Assembly (NCBI GenBank): GCA_009733575.1
Contig: ML769451.1
Location: 124,001-188,000 of the forward strand
DNA: 64,000 nt
Direction: 5' to 3'
Source of the DNA: Gymnopus androsaceus JB14
Lineage: Eukaryota > Basidiomycota > Agaricomycetes > Agaricales > Omphalotaceae
Both the position numbers and the translations under genes were made by a program. Positions 1 to 11,094 of this stretch are shown here, in pieces; positions within the stretch are counted from its first letter, which is position 1; the number at the start of each line of letters is the position of its first letter. The notes beneath the pieces are model-generated. The model worked only from the letters and a program-made list of their open reading frames with translations. It searched no databases and had not been told where the DNA came from.

Positions 1-703
1 TCGTATAGACCTTCCGCAGCATTTGACGATGCTGAGACAGAGTGGATGAATGAGACCTCTCAGTCGTGGGAGGTGACCCCGAGTTCTCTTGGGGGTGAAA
101 CCGTAGCAGTGCTCCTGCAATTACAGAATATTACCAACATCCCGACGCTCGATGGTGCCACCTACGACACACTCCGGGACTGGATCTGGCAATTCTGGAA
201 CCGATACTCAGACTCGCTCATGACGACCTTGCCTGACCTAACGCCGTTCATGAGCTCCAGCGGAAAGGTCTTACACTACCACAGCGAATCCGACTATAGC
301 ATCCCCAGAACGTCGTCTGTTCACTATTACGAGTCTGTCAGGTCGGTCATGTACCCCGGCTTGTCGTATAACGACAGTGTGGATGCTATGAACGACTGGT
401 ACCGGCTGTTCCTCGTACCTGGGGCTGGCCACTGCGCACCTAATGTACGCGGAGCCCAATGGACCCTGGCCTCAAACAAATCTTGCTACCATCATCGATT
501 GGGTAGAGAACGGAGTCGAGCCCGTGACGCTGAATGCGACAGTCTTGCAGGGCGATGATATTGGAATGGTCCAGCAGATTTGTTCTTGGCCGTTGCGACC
601 TTTGTGGACGTCGAATGGGACTGTGATGGAATGCGTGTATGATCAAAAGTCTATTGACAATTGGCAATATGACTTGAACGCGTTTCCTTTACCGGTATAC
701 TAG
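1..703 (+). CDS. Tannase/feruloyl esterase family, C-terminal part with a one-base frameshift
   Basis: This is the C-terminal part of a secreted alpha/beta-hydrolase of the fungal tannase/feruloyl esterase family, which splits gallate or hydroxycinnamate esters of plant phenolics. The frame is open from base 1, so the start and the catalytic serine lie outside the window. Visible family blocks are YRPSAAFDDAETEW, HSESD (region of the acid residue), SSVHYYESV and FLVPGAGHC, the His-Cys of the family's CS-D-HC arrangement. Just after this block the frame changes: NGPWPQTNLATIIDW and QQICSWPLRPLW are read one base off, up to TAG at 701-703. No intron fits so small a shift, so this is a one-base indel near 443, either a real mutation or an assembly error. 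Family assignment is firm; substrate is not determinable. Confidence 0.85.
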
Positions 704-1621
704 GTAGTAGGTACAGTGATATGCAGCAATGCGACGCTTTGACTATCGCTTTCCTTTTTTAACTCGATCATCTCAGCTATTTGACGCTCTTTCCCTTTCT
801 CTCTCTTCAATTACATTATCGCCATTGCGCCATGCCAGTTACTTTAAAATTTATGCAAGGTACTTAATCGCTTGTTCGCGGACCTCGTTACTCAATTCAC
901 TTATTCGTTTCTGAGATTTTATCTTTACTGTTTCTTGCTCGCGAACCCTTAATACTCAATTCATGATTTTACTGCTGTCACTTGAGACCCAACTTCAAGC
1001 CTTTATCGCACTACTTCAGCTAAGTATGAAGCTATCTAGTTCGCTCGTCTTCTTGACTAGCTCCATGTGTTTTTCAAGTTTGTCAGCATCATCTTTCTTG
1101 TCTACGTGCTATGCGGTCAAGACTCTCTACTAACCAATCGACGCACGACTTTCAAAATTCCGACCTGACGATGTCGGATCTCAGGAGTATAGTCTCCACT
1201 GGAGCAAGACACTAAGCAAGACACTAAATACTGACAGCGCTGATACTCTTTTCGGATCTTGTTCTCAGACGACATATCGTGGCAAGCAAAAGGATTTCGA
1301 AATTCCAACCTTCAGATTTTCTTTTTCACTCGCAAGTTTTGTTGCCGCGCGCAACAATATTTTGAAGGCTGTTATTCAAGATCCTTCCGGATTGCACTCC
1401 TCTCCGCCTTTCCAGGTCCTTCGGTACTTTATCGCTAGGATTTGGGGACTTTAGTACGTACAATGGTATCAGAATCGCTAATGAGTCGCCTAGAAAATTA
1501 GGTCCCGCAATACTTGCTCGCGCATGTTTCACTCTTAAACGATGATGAAATGAAGCGATCGGATCTACGGTGGCATCTGCTTTAAAAGCTGGAAATCCCC
1601 TTTCCTTCCAAGAAACTTACC
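704..1621. other. Intergenic, no gene seen
   Basis: AT- and pyrimidine-rich spacer between the tannase stop and the IDO-family start. Only short open frames with no recognisable protein blocks are present. It should hold the 3' end of the tannase transcript and the promoter of the next gene; I cannot point to a defined element. Confidence 0.5.
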
Positions 1622-3239
1622 ATGGCTTCACTTCTATCTTGGCTTTTCTCAAGCGTGAAAGACTCCCCTAGTGACGCGTCTTCCATTCTCTGCTCGCAGA
1701 TCCTAAAGGACGCTGACCAGTATCCAGTCGCAGCTGCTCTAGGCGACTTGCTCTTAAACAGCGGAAATTCCTGGCCTCCGAAAGCTACTCACGCCGAGTC
1801 GTGGCCTTCTGCTTTGAAGCCCTATCATACTGTGTATCAGAGAGTCGCGCCCTTCCTTCCTGTTCACGAATCATCTCTAGACGATGCAGAAAATCGCTTG
1901 CTCATCGACAAAACTCGCGCCTTAGTCGTCGCGCTTCTCGAGGAGGAAGTTTATATTCCTGATGTTTGTGAGACATTAGAGGAGTGTTCGTCGGACAGTG
2001 AGATGATGCATATGAGCGGTTGGTTGGGATTCTATTCTTGTCTAGCTTCGTTGAGGCATGCTTATCGGTACGTCTCTGCCAAGCTTCGAAAGTCCTAGTT
2101 TTACTGATATGACACTACTATAAAGGTGGGCAGTACTACCTGTTGTTCGCGAAGCACAAAACGAGATATCACTTCAGTTACCTCGCGAGCTGGATATCCC
2201 TTGGCCATACATACAACGACGACTGGGCATCACTTCACCTGGAGGTAGTATGTCCTCAAACTCTTACTACAATCTCAATGCCCGACGCGAGATCGTGTAC
2301 AGGATTACGACGGGTATGAGTGAGGAACACAACAGAACGGAACTTTGGAACTCGCTCTTGTTCGTCGAGGTCGAAGATAAGGTGTGAATAGTTCTAATCT
2401 TGTTTTTTTACCCCCATTTATCAGATATCTTTTCCAGGCACTCCCAGTCTATCGACACATAGCGAAAGCTGCTCAGTCATTCGAAATCGATGACTTCCGT
2501 CCACCGTTTCAGAGCTGCAAAAAGCAAACGACGACCTCAAAGGAGCTTTCAAACACTTTTACGAGAATATGAATGATTTCAACCTCGTACCTTCGCTCTG
2601 GCTTCCATACTGCCAAGGGTTTCAGGGATGGACTTTAGAAGGCATAAATGGTGTTTCTGGTGGCCAAAATATCTTAATACGTACTCTTGACAGCTTTCTG
2701 GGAATACGACCTTGGCCAACCGATGAAGAGGAGGCTCTGCATCTGCCTTTGGCACAGCGAAACTGGTTGAACTGCCTACGAGAACTTGATATACGTGCAT
2801 TAGCACAGGAGAAGGGAAATGAGGAAGTAATTGAACAGTTAAACCATATGGTTTCTCAGCTACGAGTAAGATCGTTGTTTTTTCTCCGTTGGTTTCAATG
2901 ACTCACGTAAATTCTTCTCTTAGCTTTGGCGGATGGGCCATATGCGGCGGATGCAGCGATATCAGATCTATAGGCCGGAGCGAAATAAGATGACCGCTGG
3001 CAAATCGCTCGTCAAAGACGATTCGGTGTTGGATGACAATGCTATGGTCAATCATCTCAGGCAGATGCTTTCAGTACGTCTTCAAGAGACAAAATAAACA
3101 CTCTTAGCGTGTCCATCTGCCTATCTTTCGTTCGTTGAAGACACTAGCAAACATAAGTAAAGAGTTCACGGAGAGGTTTAAGATTCCTTGGCTCGTTAGA
3201 TATTATACCTATTTAGAAATAACTAGATTTGGATTCTAG
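1622..3239 (+). CDS. Indoleamine 2,3-dioxygenase family protein (five exons)
   Basis: Haem dioxygenase family that opens the indole ring of tryptophan, first step of the kynurenine/NAD route in fungi. I read exons 1622-2067, 2126-2381, 2438-2865, 2924-3073 and 3141-3239, with GT...AG introns of 56-67 bases. The start is ATG in the good context ACCATGG. Family features: LPRELDIPW and RRLGI in the N-terminal half, then LEGINGVSGGQN, LDSFLGIRPW, LPLAQRNWL, and RMGHMRRMQRY, whose His sits where the proximal haem ligand lies in IDO1. Inside exon 3, after EIDDF, the frame must change by one or two bases near 2505 to continue as TVSELQKANDDL, so there is an indel (mutation or sequencing error). The sequence is divergent from animal IDO; catalytic activity cannot be judged. 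Confidence 0.78.
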
Positions 3240-3655
3240 ACTCGAAATATACCGTTTGTAATGCTTTGCAGAATCCTAGTATGACTCGGATGTGCTCGAG
3301 GTTTAAGTATTATATGCTCGTCAAGAGACTGATCAAAAGACACACCGAATGAGAGATAATTATAAACAGTACTGTAACTCTAGACAGGTGATTCAGACGA
3401 GGTCTTATATACGCGTCCCTACGCGTATCTGGCGCGCGCTGTGGCGTGATGAGCAACCACGAGGACGCGTTTTCGCTTTCACGGTGCCTTTCTTTGGGCT
3501 TCTACAATAATTAACATAGTCAATCGATGCATAAACTCGTCTCGACGACGGAGAGGACGATCCCAGAAAATAAAAGTAAGCTTGTGAATTATTCTGTGCC
3601 ACTGAATTTTCTTCCAGATTCCTTTACTCCGTGAAGTTCCCCGTCGTATTTTCTT
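3240..3655. other. Intergenic between convergent genes
   Basis: About 400 bases between the IDO-family stop and the stop of the - strand gene at 3656. Presumably two 3' untranslated regions; no gene or clear repeat seen. Confidence 0.45.
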
Positions 3656-4201
3656 TCACTCGATCACAACCCACTCGTACCCATCGTACTCGTCGATCCT
3701 CCAAGCAGCAAAGAGGGGAATCTCTGTCCAAATCAGATTCGCACACGATCCTGATCCAGCTTTAAGTCCGAGATTCAAAATCCTAATCCTCTCCTTCTCT
3801 GGGTCTGTTTCGGAAGCTTGGTGATCGTCGACCTCGCGTCCGAGCCTCATTGCAGCCTCGACAATTGCACCATGGTCGTTGTACTCGTGGAATGTTGTTG
3901 TGCCATCTTCCACCTCTTTGTTGACTTGTTTAAGCTTCTGCTCAAGCTCCTCCGAGAAGTTTCTCCCACCATAGCACCCATTGTAGATGATGATTTTTGT
4001 CTTTCCCTCTGACAGCCTCTCAGCGATGAGTGGCGCCCAATGCTCCGTGATGGTAGGTTGGGCCCGGATTCCGGCTGCCCAAGCTCGCGCGTAGAACTCG
4101 AGGAACTCGGATTTGAAGGATTCAAGTGTCTCTTCAGAGGGTTCGGTGGGACAGCGTGAGTTGCTGTAAGGCTTGCTTGAGCGGGTTTGGTGGTATGACA
4201 T
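3656..4201 (-). CDS. Hypothetical protein, 181 aa
   Basis: Single-exon open frame from ATG at 4201 to TGA at 3656. The protein is acidic in its C-terminal half. It contains a hydrophobic strand followed by a glycine-rich turn (KIIIYNGCYGGRNFSEE), then a charged helical stretch (EQKLKQVNKEVED), and ends with LFAAWRIDEYDGYEWVVIE. There is no signal peptide or membrane segment. The strand-turn block looks like a short nucleotide- or cofactor-binding strand, but I do not recognise the family and assign no function. Codon use and the long intact frame support a real gene. Confidence 0.6.
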   Translation of the reverse strand: MSYHQTRSSKPYSNSRCPTEPSEETLESFKSEFLEFYARAWAAGIRAQPTITEHWAPLIAERLSEGKTKIIIYNGCYGGRNFSEELEQKLKQVNKEVEDGTTTFHEYNDHGAIVEAAMRLGREVDDHQASETDPEKERIRILNLGLKAGSGSCANLIWTEIPLFAAWRIDEYDGYEWVVIE

Positions 4202-4808
4202 TGTGTTGTAGAGAATGTTCAGTGTCTTAAGTAGCTTTCCTCCTAATCTCGGCTCCGCAAGATGATCACACTAAGCCTCAAACTTGAAACCGCGTAAAAG
4301 ATTCCGAGACACTGGAATCAAAGAGTTAACTATAAAATGGAGTCCTAGTACGGGAAAGAGCCCGAACGAGGAAAGGCAATAAAGAGGCCGGGTCCTACCA
4401 TACACCAGTTGAAGGTCTGAGGAGAAGGCGGTCAAAGGAAAGGGTTAGTAGAGTCAATTTTATTTGTCCAAATCTTGGATTCCTCGGCTCCGTGAGACGA
4501 TCGCGGAGTGATAAAGACTTTAGGGAGCTGGCACTGCTGATCTAGATTTACAAATGAAATCACTGGCATTAGAGAAAATGGAGGAGCTCGAGGTATTCGA
4601 AGACTTGCTTTAAGGACTATATCCCTGAATGTTTTTTTGGAACACTGGAAAAAGAGATTCGAGGCTCCGTATAAAGCCCTAGCGAAGTCGAGATGCGACT
4701 TTTCGAAGGGAAGCCTCTCGTCAGCCTTTAACCTTTTTGTAGAATATTTATGTACAGCAGGGCTAGCGTTTAGTTATGAGTGGTACAGTTGATCTGTAAA
4801 ACGACTAA
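4202..4808. other. Intergenic with weak internal repetition
   Basis: No convincing coding sequence. Short related segments occur near 4240 and 4480 (both contain 'tcggctccg' followed by an AGACGATC/AGATGATC-like string). This suggests a diverged duplication, too weak to call an element. Confidence 0.35.
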
Positions 4809-5352
4809 CTATATACAATACCTCTCGGGCCTTGCATGAGCCATCATCTTCTGACCTTCATACCGCCACTCCAACACCCTAAACAGGTTCTCGTCTGCCA
4901 AAACATCCCCGGGACCAGAACCAACAACATCGACCCATTGCCTCAAGCTATCCGAGACCCTTGCGGCAGCGCTAGACCACAGTGCCGGTTCCGTAACGCC
5001 CGAGAAGAGCATGAAGACTCGTGTTACAATGTCGGGGTGAGGGGTAACGTTCAACGTAGCTGCGCGTGCGTAGGCATCCTGAGGGACGAAGTCGAAGGGC
5101 AATATGGGTGCTTGTTGAATGGAGGAAGCCAGTATTTATACGAGCTTTTATTAGACGAGCAATTGATAAGGTGGAAAGAACATACGTGATAAAAGAGGTT
5201 CAAGCCTCCGTATGAAGTCCTAGTGATTTCAAAGCTGCGTCCAGATACGACGTAATTTCCTCAAGGGGAAGTGGGACAGAAATTCCATCGCCGTCTGAAA
5301 GATCGCTGGTGATGGGGTCAAAGAGCCAGGCGGGGATGGTGGTACTGCTTGG
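4809..5352 (-). pseudogene. Gene X family copy, C-terminal half, broken
   Basis: Reading down the - strand, the first block is FDPITSD, PLPLEEITSYLDAALKSLG and LHTEA, followed by a TGA where an Arg CGA is expected before TSFIT. Then come an intron, YWLPPFNKH, and, after a one-base insertion, FVPQDAYARAATLNV, VTRVFMLFSGVTEPALW, RVSDSLRQWVDVVG and LFRVLEW. I recall the block around EARTSFITYWLP and ALRFVPQ from many agaric proteins of unknown role, possibly a basidiomycete-specific family. The same family appears in degraded form after each RAMP4 copy at 15.6, 19.6 and 26.2 kb; this copy is the best preserved. Two lesions make it a likely pseudogene. Confidence 0.6.
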
Positions 5353-5488
5353 GTTCTGGGAGTCACTTGAGGAATGTATATGAATGAGAAAAGAGAATCA
5401 GAAGAACTTACTCAGCTTCCCAGTATAGCTAGGATACCCTCAGACAAGTTGTTTTCTCTGTCGTACTTTGATCTGCATGAGTACGAAT
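5353..5488. other. Short spacer before repeat element
   Basis: May hold an upstream exon of the gene X copy, but I could not fix its splice sites. Confidence 0.3.
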
Positions 5489-6347
5489 CGTAGCGCCGCG
5501 TGCAGCGGCAGGTCCCCGACTCCCACCCCGGCGCTTACTTAGCAAATCAATATGCCGCCAATCTGAGCAGTCTAGAACCAGTCTGTATTCGAGTACCAGC
5601 AGATAAATAATGACATTAAGAACTATTATGTGATAAGCCCGTTAATGAAGGAAACGGCCCAAACTTGAATTCATCAACAGATTAATGAGACGGTGGACAG
5701 TAGCTTCCAACTGCATCTCTTTTTCTTGTCTTTTTCCAGCTTCTCTCTCCAGACATGTAAAAACCTGTCCTGCTCCAATTGCAATCTGTGGAAGCGCAAG
5801 AAATGGTCTTCAAAGGAAATACCCCTACATAACTGCAAACTCTCGCCCATGGCAATGGCTTGAAACTTCCCAAAATGATGATGCTAACCCCATCATAGAC
5901 TCCTTAAAGTTAGACTCTGAGTCTAACTTGAAGTTAGAGTCATGGTAGCCTGAGCTTGGTTAAAGGCACTGTAAGGAGTGCATCATGCTGTACAGTCTGT
6001 TGGAAAGACCACAACGGTTCAGAGTTAAACGTTAAGATATTGAACGAGATAATCATTGAGAGATTGCATTGATAATGGTTAATACTTACCAGCGGCTGTG
6101 GCAACAGCTTGAAACAGCTGTTGTAATCATAAATATGTGACCAATGACAGAAAATGTATGACTGTCCGGTCCGCTAACCCATTCAGATAAGCCATAAATA
6201 GCAGAACAGTCAGAGGACATGACATGTTCTGCTTATAAAAATACAAGATAAGAAACCAGATTAACTAAATGGGGCGTTTTTGACTGTGGGAAGCTCAATC
6301 ACAGCAGACAAGGCCCTTTCTCTGCACTTCATTTGAGAGTCGGGGAC
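5489..6347. mobile_element. Non-autonomous repeat element, copy 1
   Basis: This segment recurs in reverse orientation at 23961-25280. The shared ends are GTCCCCGACTCCCA on the left (with a conserved GC-rich outer flank, GCGCCGCGTGCAGCGGCAG) and TGAGAGTCGGGGAC on the right, forming short inverted termini. Shared internal blocks include the stretches near 5680-5880, 5950-6110 and 6140-6340. No transposase frame is present, so it looks like a deletion derivative moved in trans. Near 5905-5945 this copy carries a small hairpin (TTAGACTC...GAGTCTAA) absent from copy 2. The superfamily is not clear. Confidence 0.65.
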
Positions 6348-6683
6348 TAGTGTTGCCATGGCTTGGCTAGCTGGTAGCTGGCTCCTTGTCATATTTGAAA
6401 GGATGTGGTTTTCGCGACCAATTTGTGACTGCCATCTCCCGTCCATTCATCTGCCTTGGTTTTGGACCTTCTTGTTGAAGCGAGTGACCTGTCTTGACAT
6501 AACAATGAGCTTATGACTGCCAAGGACTAGGACCTAGTGGTAATGCAAGACATGGACAATGCAAGTATGAGCACTGAGTTATAGATAATGGAGCATTGTG
6601 AAGGTGCAAGTGCAGAATACAGTTCTCATTTATCCATTCAAATTAATGATGCGCCTACAGTCACATCTCAAGCCTTTTTGCAA

Positions 6684-6999
6684 CATCAGGGAAAATGGTC
6701 TGGGCCCAGGATGACCCCAGGTCACTTAGGCAGCCTAGGCCACCTAGGAATAATGCAAAAACTTTGGACACCTCAGGTATCCTAGGCCTCCTAAGCCTCC
6801 TAAGCCTCCTAGGCATTCTGAGGGTATCCTCAGGTCGCCTCAGGACAGCTCAGGATGGCCCCCAGAATGCCTAGGAGGCTTAGGAGGCTTAGGAGGCCTA
6901 GGATACCTGAGGTGTCCAAAGTTTTTGCATTATTCCTAGGTGGCCTAGGCTGCCTAAGTGACCTGGGGTCATCCTGGGCCCAGACCATTTTTCCTGATG
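6684..6999. repeat. Near-perfect inverted repeat, 137-base arms
   Basis: Arms 6684-6820 and 6863-6999 are almost exact reverse complements around a loop of about 42 bases. The arms are built of many short CCTAGG/CCTAAG-like units (AGGCCTCCTAAGCCTCCTAA), so each arm is internally repetitive. Open frames reading through it on both strands are products of this structure, not genes. It could be a foldback element or a young MITE; no flanking target duplication was clear. Confidence 0.8.
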
Positions 7000-7524
7000 A
7001 AGCACCAAAGATTGACAAATGGTGGTTCCATGTCACTGCCACCGTCAACAGACTGTTGACCTCAGGCTGCTCAGATACCCAACATGAGACCTCTCTCTGA
7101 TAAAATACATTCAAGTTGTCCATGCTGTCATGAATATCATTGAAGATGTTCAGTACCCTTTCAATAAATTTCATGGTGCAAAGTTGATCAATAGATATTG
7201 CACACGCACAGTGAATAAAAAACAAAAATAACAAAGATATTTCATTCCAATCCATCAACTAAACATTACATGTGTAAGAACAATACTGTAACAAAACCCT
7301 GTATAAAATTGAACAATTCACACAATTATTGCACTGAAAGTCCTTGAATGAATGCACGGACAAAGGTTAGGTAGTGCCCAGTCCCTACTAAGAGAAGTAC
7401 GAATCACATTTGAGGGCCAATGGTGATTTTGTCAAGACCAAGGCTTGTCCAAAGCCTATTGGGAAGCAAGCGAGCAATGTTTAACCATAGACTAGGACAG
7501 AGCGGAGAAGAGCAGTCTTGAAGA

Positions 7525-8440
7525 AAACCCTAATTCCTTAATGATGAGATTGAAAAAATTTAGCGCGAGGATCATCTTCAAGGCCATATAGGAGAACATT
7601 GAGGAGTTGCGGAGAGCTTGGGCCTTCATGATATGCTCCTATATTGACAGTCAGAAAATTTTATCATATATGAGCACAACAGAAAAGTTACTAACCATGT
7701 TTGACGACTAACCTAATTGACCAGTGATGAGAACACAAGAATAGTTGGCGGAAGTTGAAATACTCAGGGATGATGTCCTCGCAGTCATCAATGATGAGGA
7801 CACCATGAAGGTAGAGGTTGATGTAGTACACTTCTTTTTCAACTCGAAGAGATTGAAAGGTGCACTAGAGAAAATAATTAGCAACACAAGTCAGCAGCAA
7901 TGTGAAAGTAGTACACACCATTTGAGAATTAAGAACATCACTTTGAATGTTGTTAGTTAAGCTCTTATAGAATGTGGCATACTCTTCAATAGCAATGTTT
8001 TTGGGGTTACGCGATCAGATGGGTTTAATCTTGTTGTTGGTGGTCTCAACCACCCTTGATTTTCATTGTTGTCTTGTCCTTGGAGTTGTTGTCCTCATTC
8101 TCAACCTCTGTATTCTTGAGCATCAGTGTTGGTGTCAGCATCTTTTTCCTCCTTGTCCTCAACCTCCTACAAGGAAGATAATTAGTTCAATGTGTACCAG
8201 ACATTATGAAGGATGACCTTGATCTTCTTCTCTGTAAGATATTCGAGCCAGTCTTCCTTGAGATAAAGTCAGATTCACAATGAAGAGGAAGTTTGTGTGA
8301 TCATGAAGGTACCGCCAGCAGCTGACTCCCAGATGTACTGCTTGTCATCATTGCACTTGGAGATAATTTGCACACTCGGCAATGAGATAGGCAGAGTAGA
8401 AACCAACACCAAATTGACTGATCAGAGGGATCAGTACTGG
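7525..8440 (-). pseudogene. Hsp90 gene fragment retaining introns
   Basis: Translated pieces on the - strand follow the Hsp90 order. [17 protein letters not shown] (8440 end; N-domain of the ATPase) is followed by an [14 protein letters not shown] block, a Glu/Lys-rich linker, KPI-NP and YATFYKSLT-like pieces, FNLFELKKK, IDDCEDIIPEYFNF, and finally IMKAQALRNSSMFSYM near 7570. Frames are broken and large parts are missing. At least three intron-like gaps remain (for example the boundary before GAGGTTGAGGAC and the one before TGCACCTTTCAATC), each with GT...AG ends. The piece was therefore copied as genomic DNA, not as cDNA. It lies between repeat elements, so capture by a transposon is plausible. 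Confidence 0.7.
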
Positions 8441-9024
8441 GTTTTGGGAAGGGGAGGCCAGAAAAGTGATTTGGGGATGCATCAGAGAAGTGCTGTTGGA
8501 AGGATTCGGAGCTGGAGGGGAAGGAGAGGTTGAGATGGATGGGGTCGAACTAGAAGTCCTTTATCATTATTATTATGAAAAATAGATAATATACATACAT
8601 CAATGGAATCTTCCTTGTCATTGCCTCTGTTCAGATCTGACGGCTAAGCATAGGACCTTCAGAAACAAAAGGTAATAATGGAGAAGACTTTTGCCTTCTT
8701 GTTGGGTTGAGTGGCAGAGAGGACAAGAGAATGACCATGCACTCTCCAGTTTTGAGCACAGAATGGTTGGTCAAAGGAGCGTATTGGATTTTGTGGGATT
8801 TTGTTGAGAGCATTGAAGAAAGGAAATGAGAAAAGGAAGCAAAAAAAAACCCTGAAGCTGGCACCAAGCCGGCTTATGAGCTGTGTCAGCTGGTGCTTGA
8901 GCCTGTGAAGCTGGCCCATGCGATTCTTTGCGGCTTCAGCTTGGCTCAGCTAGAAAACCAGCTCGTAGCCGGCTATGAGCCGGTTTTTCCTCAAGCTGCA
9001 GCAATACTAGTACGAACTGACCAA

Positions 9025-11055
9025 GGAAACTCCGAGATAAGCTGAGCATGGCATGAGAGTCAGTATCTAGGTGCTCGTTTGTCATGATCCCAACTCTCAT
9101 TGCCGCTGATTCCTACATCAGTTTTTGAGTCTTTCTTTGCATCAAATCCATGCATTCTTTGCTTCTATGATTCCTTTTGCAAGGAAGACCCTTTCCTTCA
9201 CCAAAGGCATGGCATGCTAGCCATTTCATGGGTCCATGACTATACTCAGCACAGCCTCCCAGAAATGTCATCATGGTGAATCTTTCTCTGACTTACAGGT
9301 GTTGCGGTCATATGTTCCGCTATGCTCTGAAGTCCATTCATTCCTGTCATGGCTGCATGCTGCTGTGTGCTTAATACTTTTCTTTTACCTGGTCATTCCT
9401 TAACCTTTCCAGCAACATCACCATCTCATCACTGTCTACTCCATATCTCATTCTTGGTGTGTTTCACTATATTTCCTCCATTTTCTCCCTTTGCTTGTCC
9501 AATTGGTCATAGCTCTGCTTTTCATTTATTTTATATTCCATTTTATATTCTATTTTATCCTGTTTCAGACCACAACCAGCAAATGCATGTTAGAAATAAG
9601 AAATGGTGTTATAATGATTGTGTAGCTGTTTGACCTCAACTGGGCCCTGAGGCAAACGGGTAAGGTATATGAGTAACTACATACTGTATTTATACCTGTA
9701 AGAATGACTATGTCATAGTGCATATAACAGGAAAGTGGGTACTATGTGAATATCGGTGGCTACTGTGAGTATATGCATGGATACTGTGAGTGTATGCGCA
9801 AATATCTCCTGTGATATCATAAATTCATAAGTATGTTGTAATGTGGGCTAAAATATATTTTCTGTAAATTCCAACAATGCAAGGTGTTCAACACTTTATA
9901 TTTCAACCTCAATTCATTGATACCATATACTGTATTATGCTACACTACTCAATAAAAGTCTGCTCTATGTACCTTGATGCTGCACTACACAAGCCAATCT
10001 ATCTTTACCACTGGTAGCAGTATTGCACTTCCTTCACTTGGCCAACTGGTCTACAGCTCTATCTTGCTCAACCAACTGGTTGAGGCATTGTACTTGCTTG
10101 GCCAACTAGTTGCAGCTCTATCCTTACTGCTGGTAGCAGTATTGTATTTTATTTTCTTTTCTTTTGCTCAGCCAACTGGTCTGCAGCTCTATCCTTACTG
10201 CTGGTTGCAGTATTGTATTTTATTTTCTTTCGCTCAGCCAACTGGTCTGCAGCTCTATCCTTACTGCTAGTGGCAGTATTGTATTTTAATTTCTTTTGCT
10301 CAGCCAACTGGTCTGCAGCTCTATCCTTACTGCTGGTGACAGTATTGTATTTCTTTTGCTCTATCCTTGCCCAACCAACTGGTTGAGGCATTGTACTCAC
10401 TTGGCCAATTGGTCACAGCTCTATCCTTATCACTGGTGGTGGTACTGCATTTCCTTTGCTCAACCAACTGGTCTGTAGCTCTATCCTTGTCCAACCAACT
10501 GGTTGAAGTATTGTACTTGCTTGGCCAATGGGTCCAGCTCTATCCTTACTGCTGGTGACAGTATTGTATTTCCCTCACTTGGCCAACCAGTTCAATGACC
10601 AGATGGTGGTTTTTCTTGTATATATGCTGGAACAACTGGTCCTAGCTCTCCTTTACCCAAATGATTTGTGGTAATCTACCAGCTTGACCAAATGCTTTCA
10701 ATGTTGATCCAACTATGGGTACTAGTTAAAATCTGCCAGCATTTTGTGGTCATGTGCTTTTGTTGTGCATATTGTGCTAAGTATTCTCATTTTCACATTC
10801 TTGACTCTGGTGAGTTTTCTTTGTTATCATTTCCTCTTCCTCCTAGTTGGTGGGTCCAGTTGGATTTATTCACTCACACTGCATTGTGTGAAATGCTTTC
10901 ATTTATCCAGAGCATCACTCTGTTTGGGTGTTGGGCCCGTGTTCCCTTTTTGTCTCCTTTCCTCCTAGTGCTCGCGGGTTGGAGCTCTGCTCTGGTTGGG
11001 TCTACGAGCACTCGGAGTTAATGGGTGGGAACGCGGGGCCAAACCCCAGCCAAAC
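9025..11055. mobile_element. Repeat-element remnant with ends shared with 53727-53995
   Basis: The left edge (CCGAGATAAG, then GAGAGTC and CTCTCATTGCCG spaced as in the other copy) and the right edge (GCGGGGCCAA, then CCCCAGCCAAACC) both match the short element at 53727-53995. The interior here is much longer and holds the 66-base minisatellite plus uninterpreted AT-rich sequence. I see no reverse transcriptase, transposase or matching terminal repeats, so the type is undetermined (solo LTR-like or other non-coding repeat). Confidence 0.4.
10005..10600. repeat. Minisatellite, period 66
   Basis: Tandem units contain CAACTGGTCTGCAGCTCTAT, TACTGCTGGT, then GTATTGTATTTTATTTTC. The phrase CTGCAGCTCT recurs at 10181, 10247 and 10313, which gives the 66-base period. 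More diverged units continue on both sides. Open frames here on both strands are repeat artefacts. Confidence 0.85.
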
Positions 11056-11094
11056 CAAACTTCTCAGATAGGAACTATACAAGTTGTAAAGTTT

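Noticed and set aside
6830..7260. Open frames on both strands reading through the hairpin at 6684-6999
   Set aside because: Both come from the same inverted repeat and have low-complexity Arg/Leu/Pro content; no family features.
9974..10560. Overlapping open frames of 60-98 codons in the 10 kb region
   Set aside because: They follow the 66-base minisatellite, which has no stop in some frames because 66 is divisible by three.
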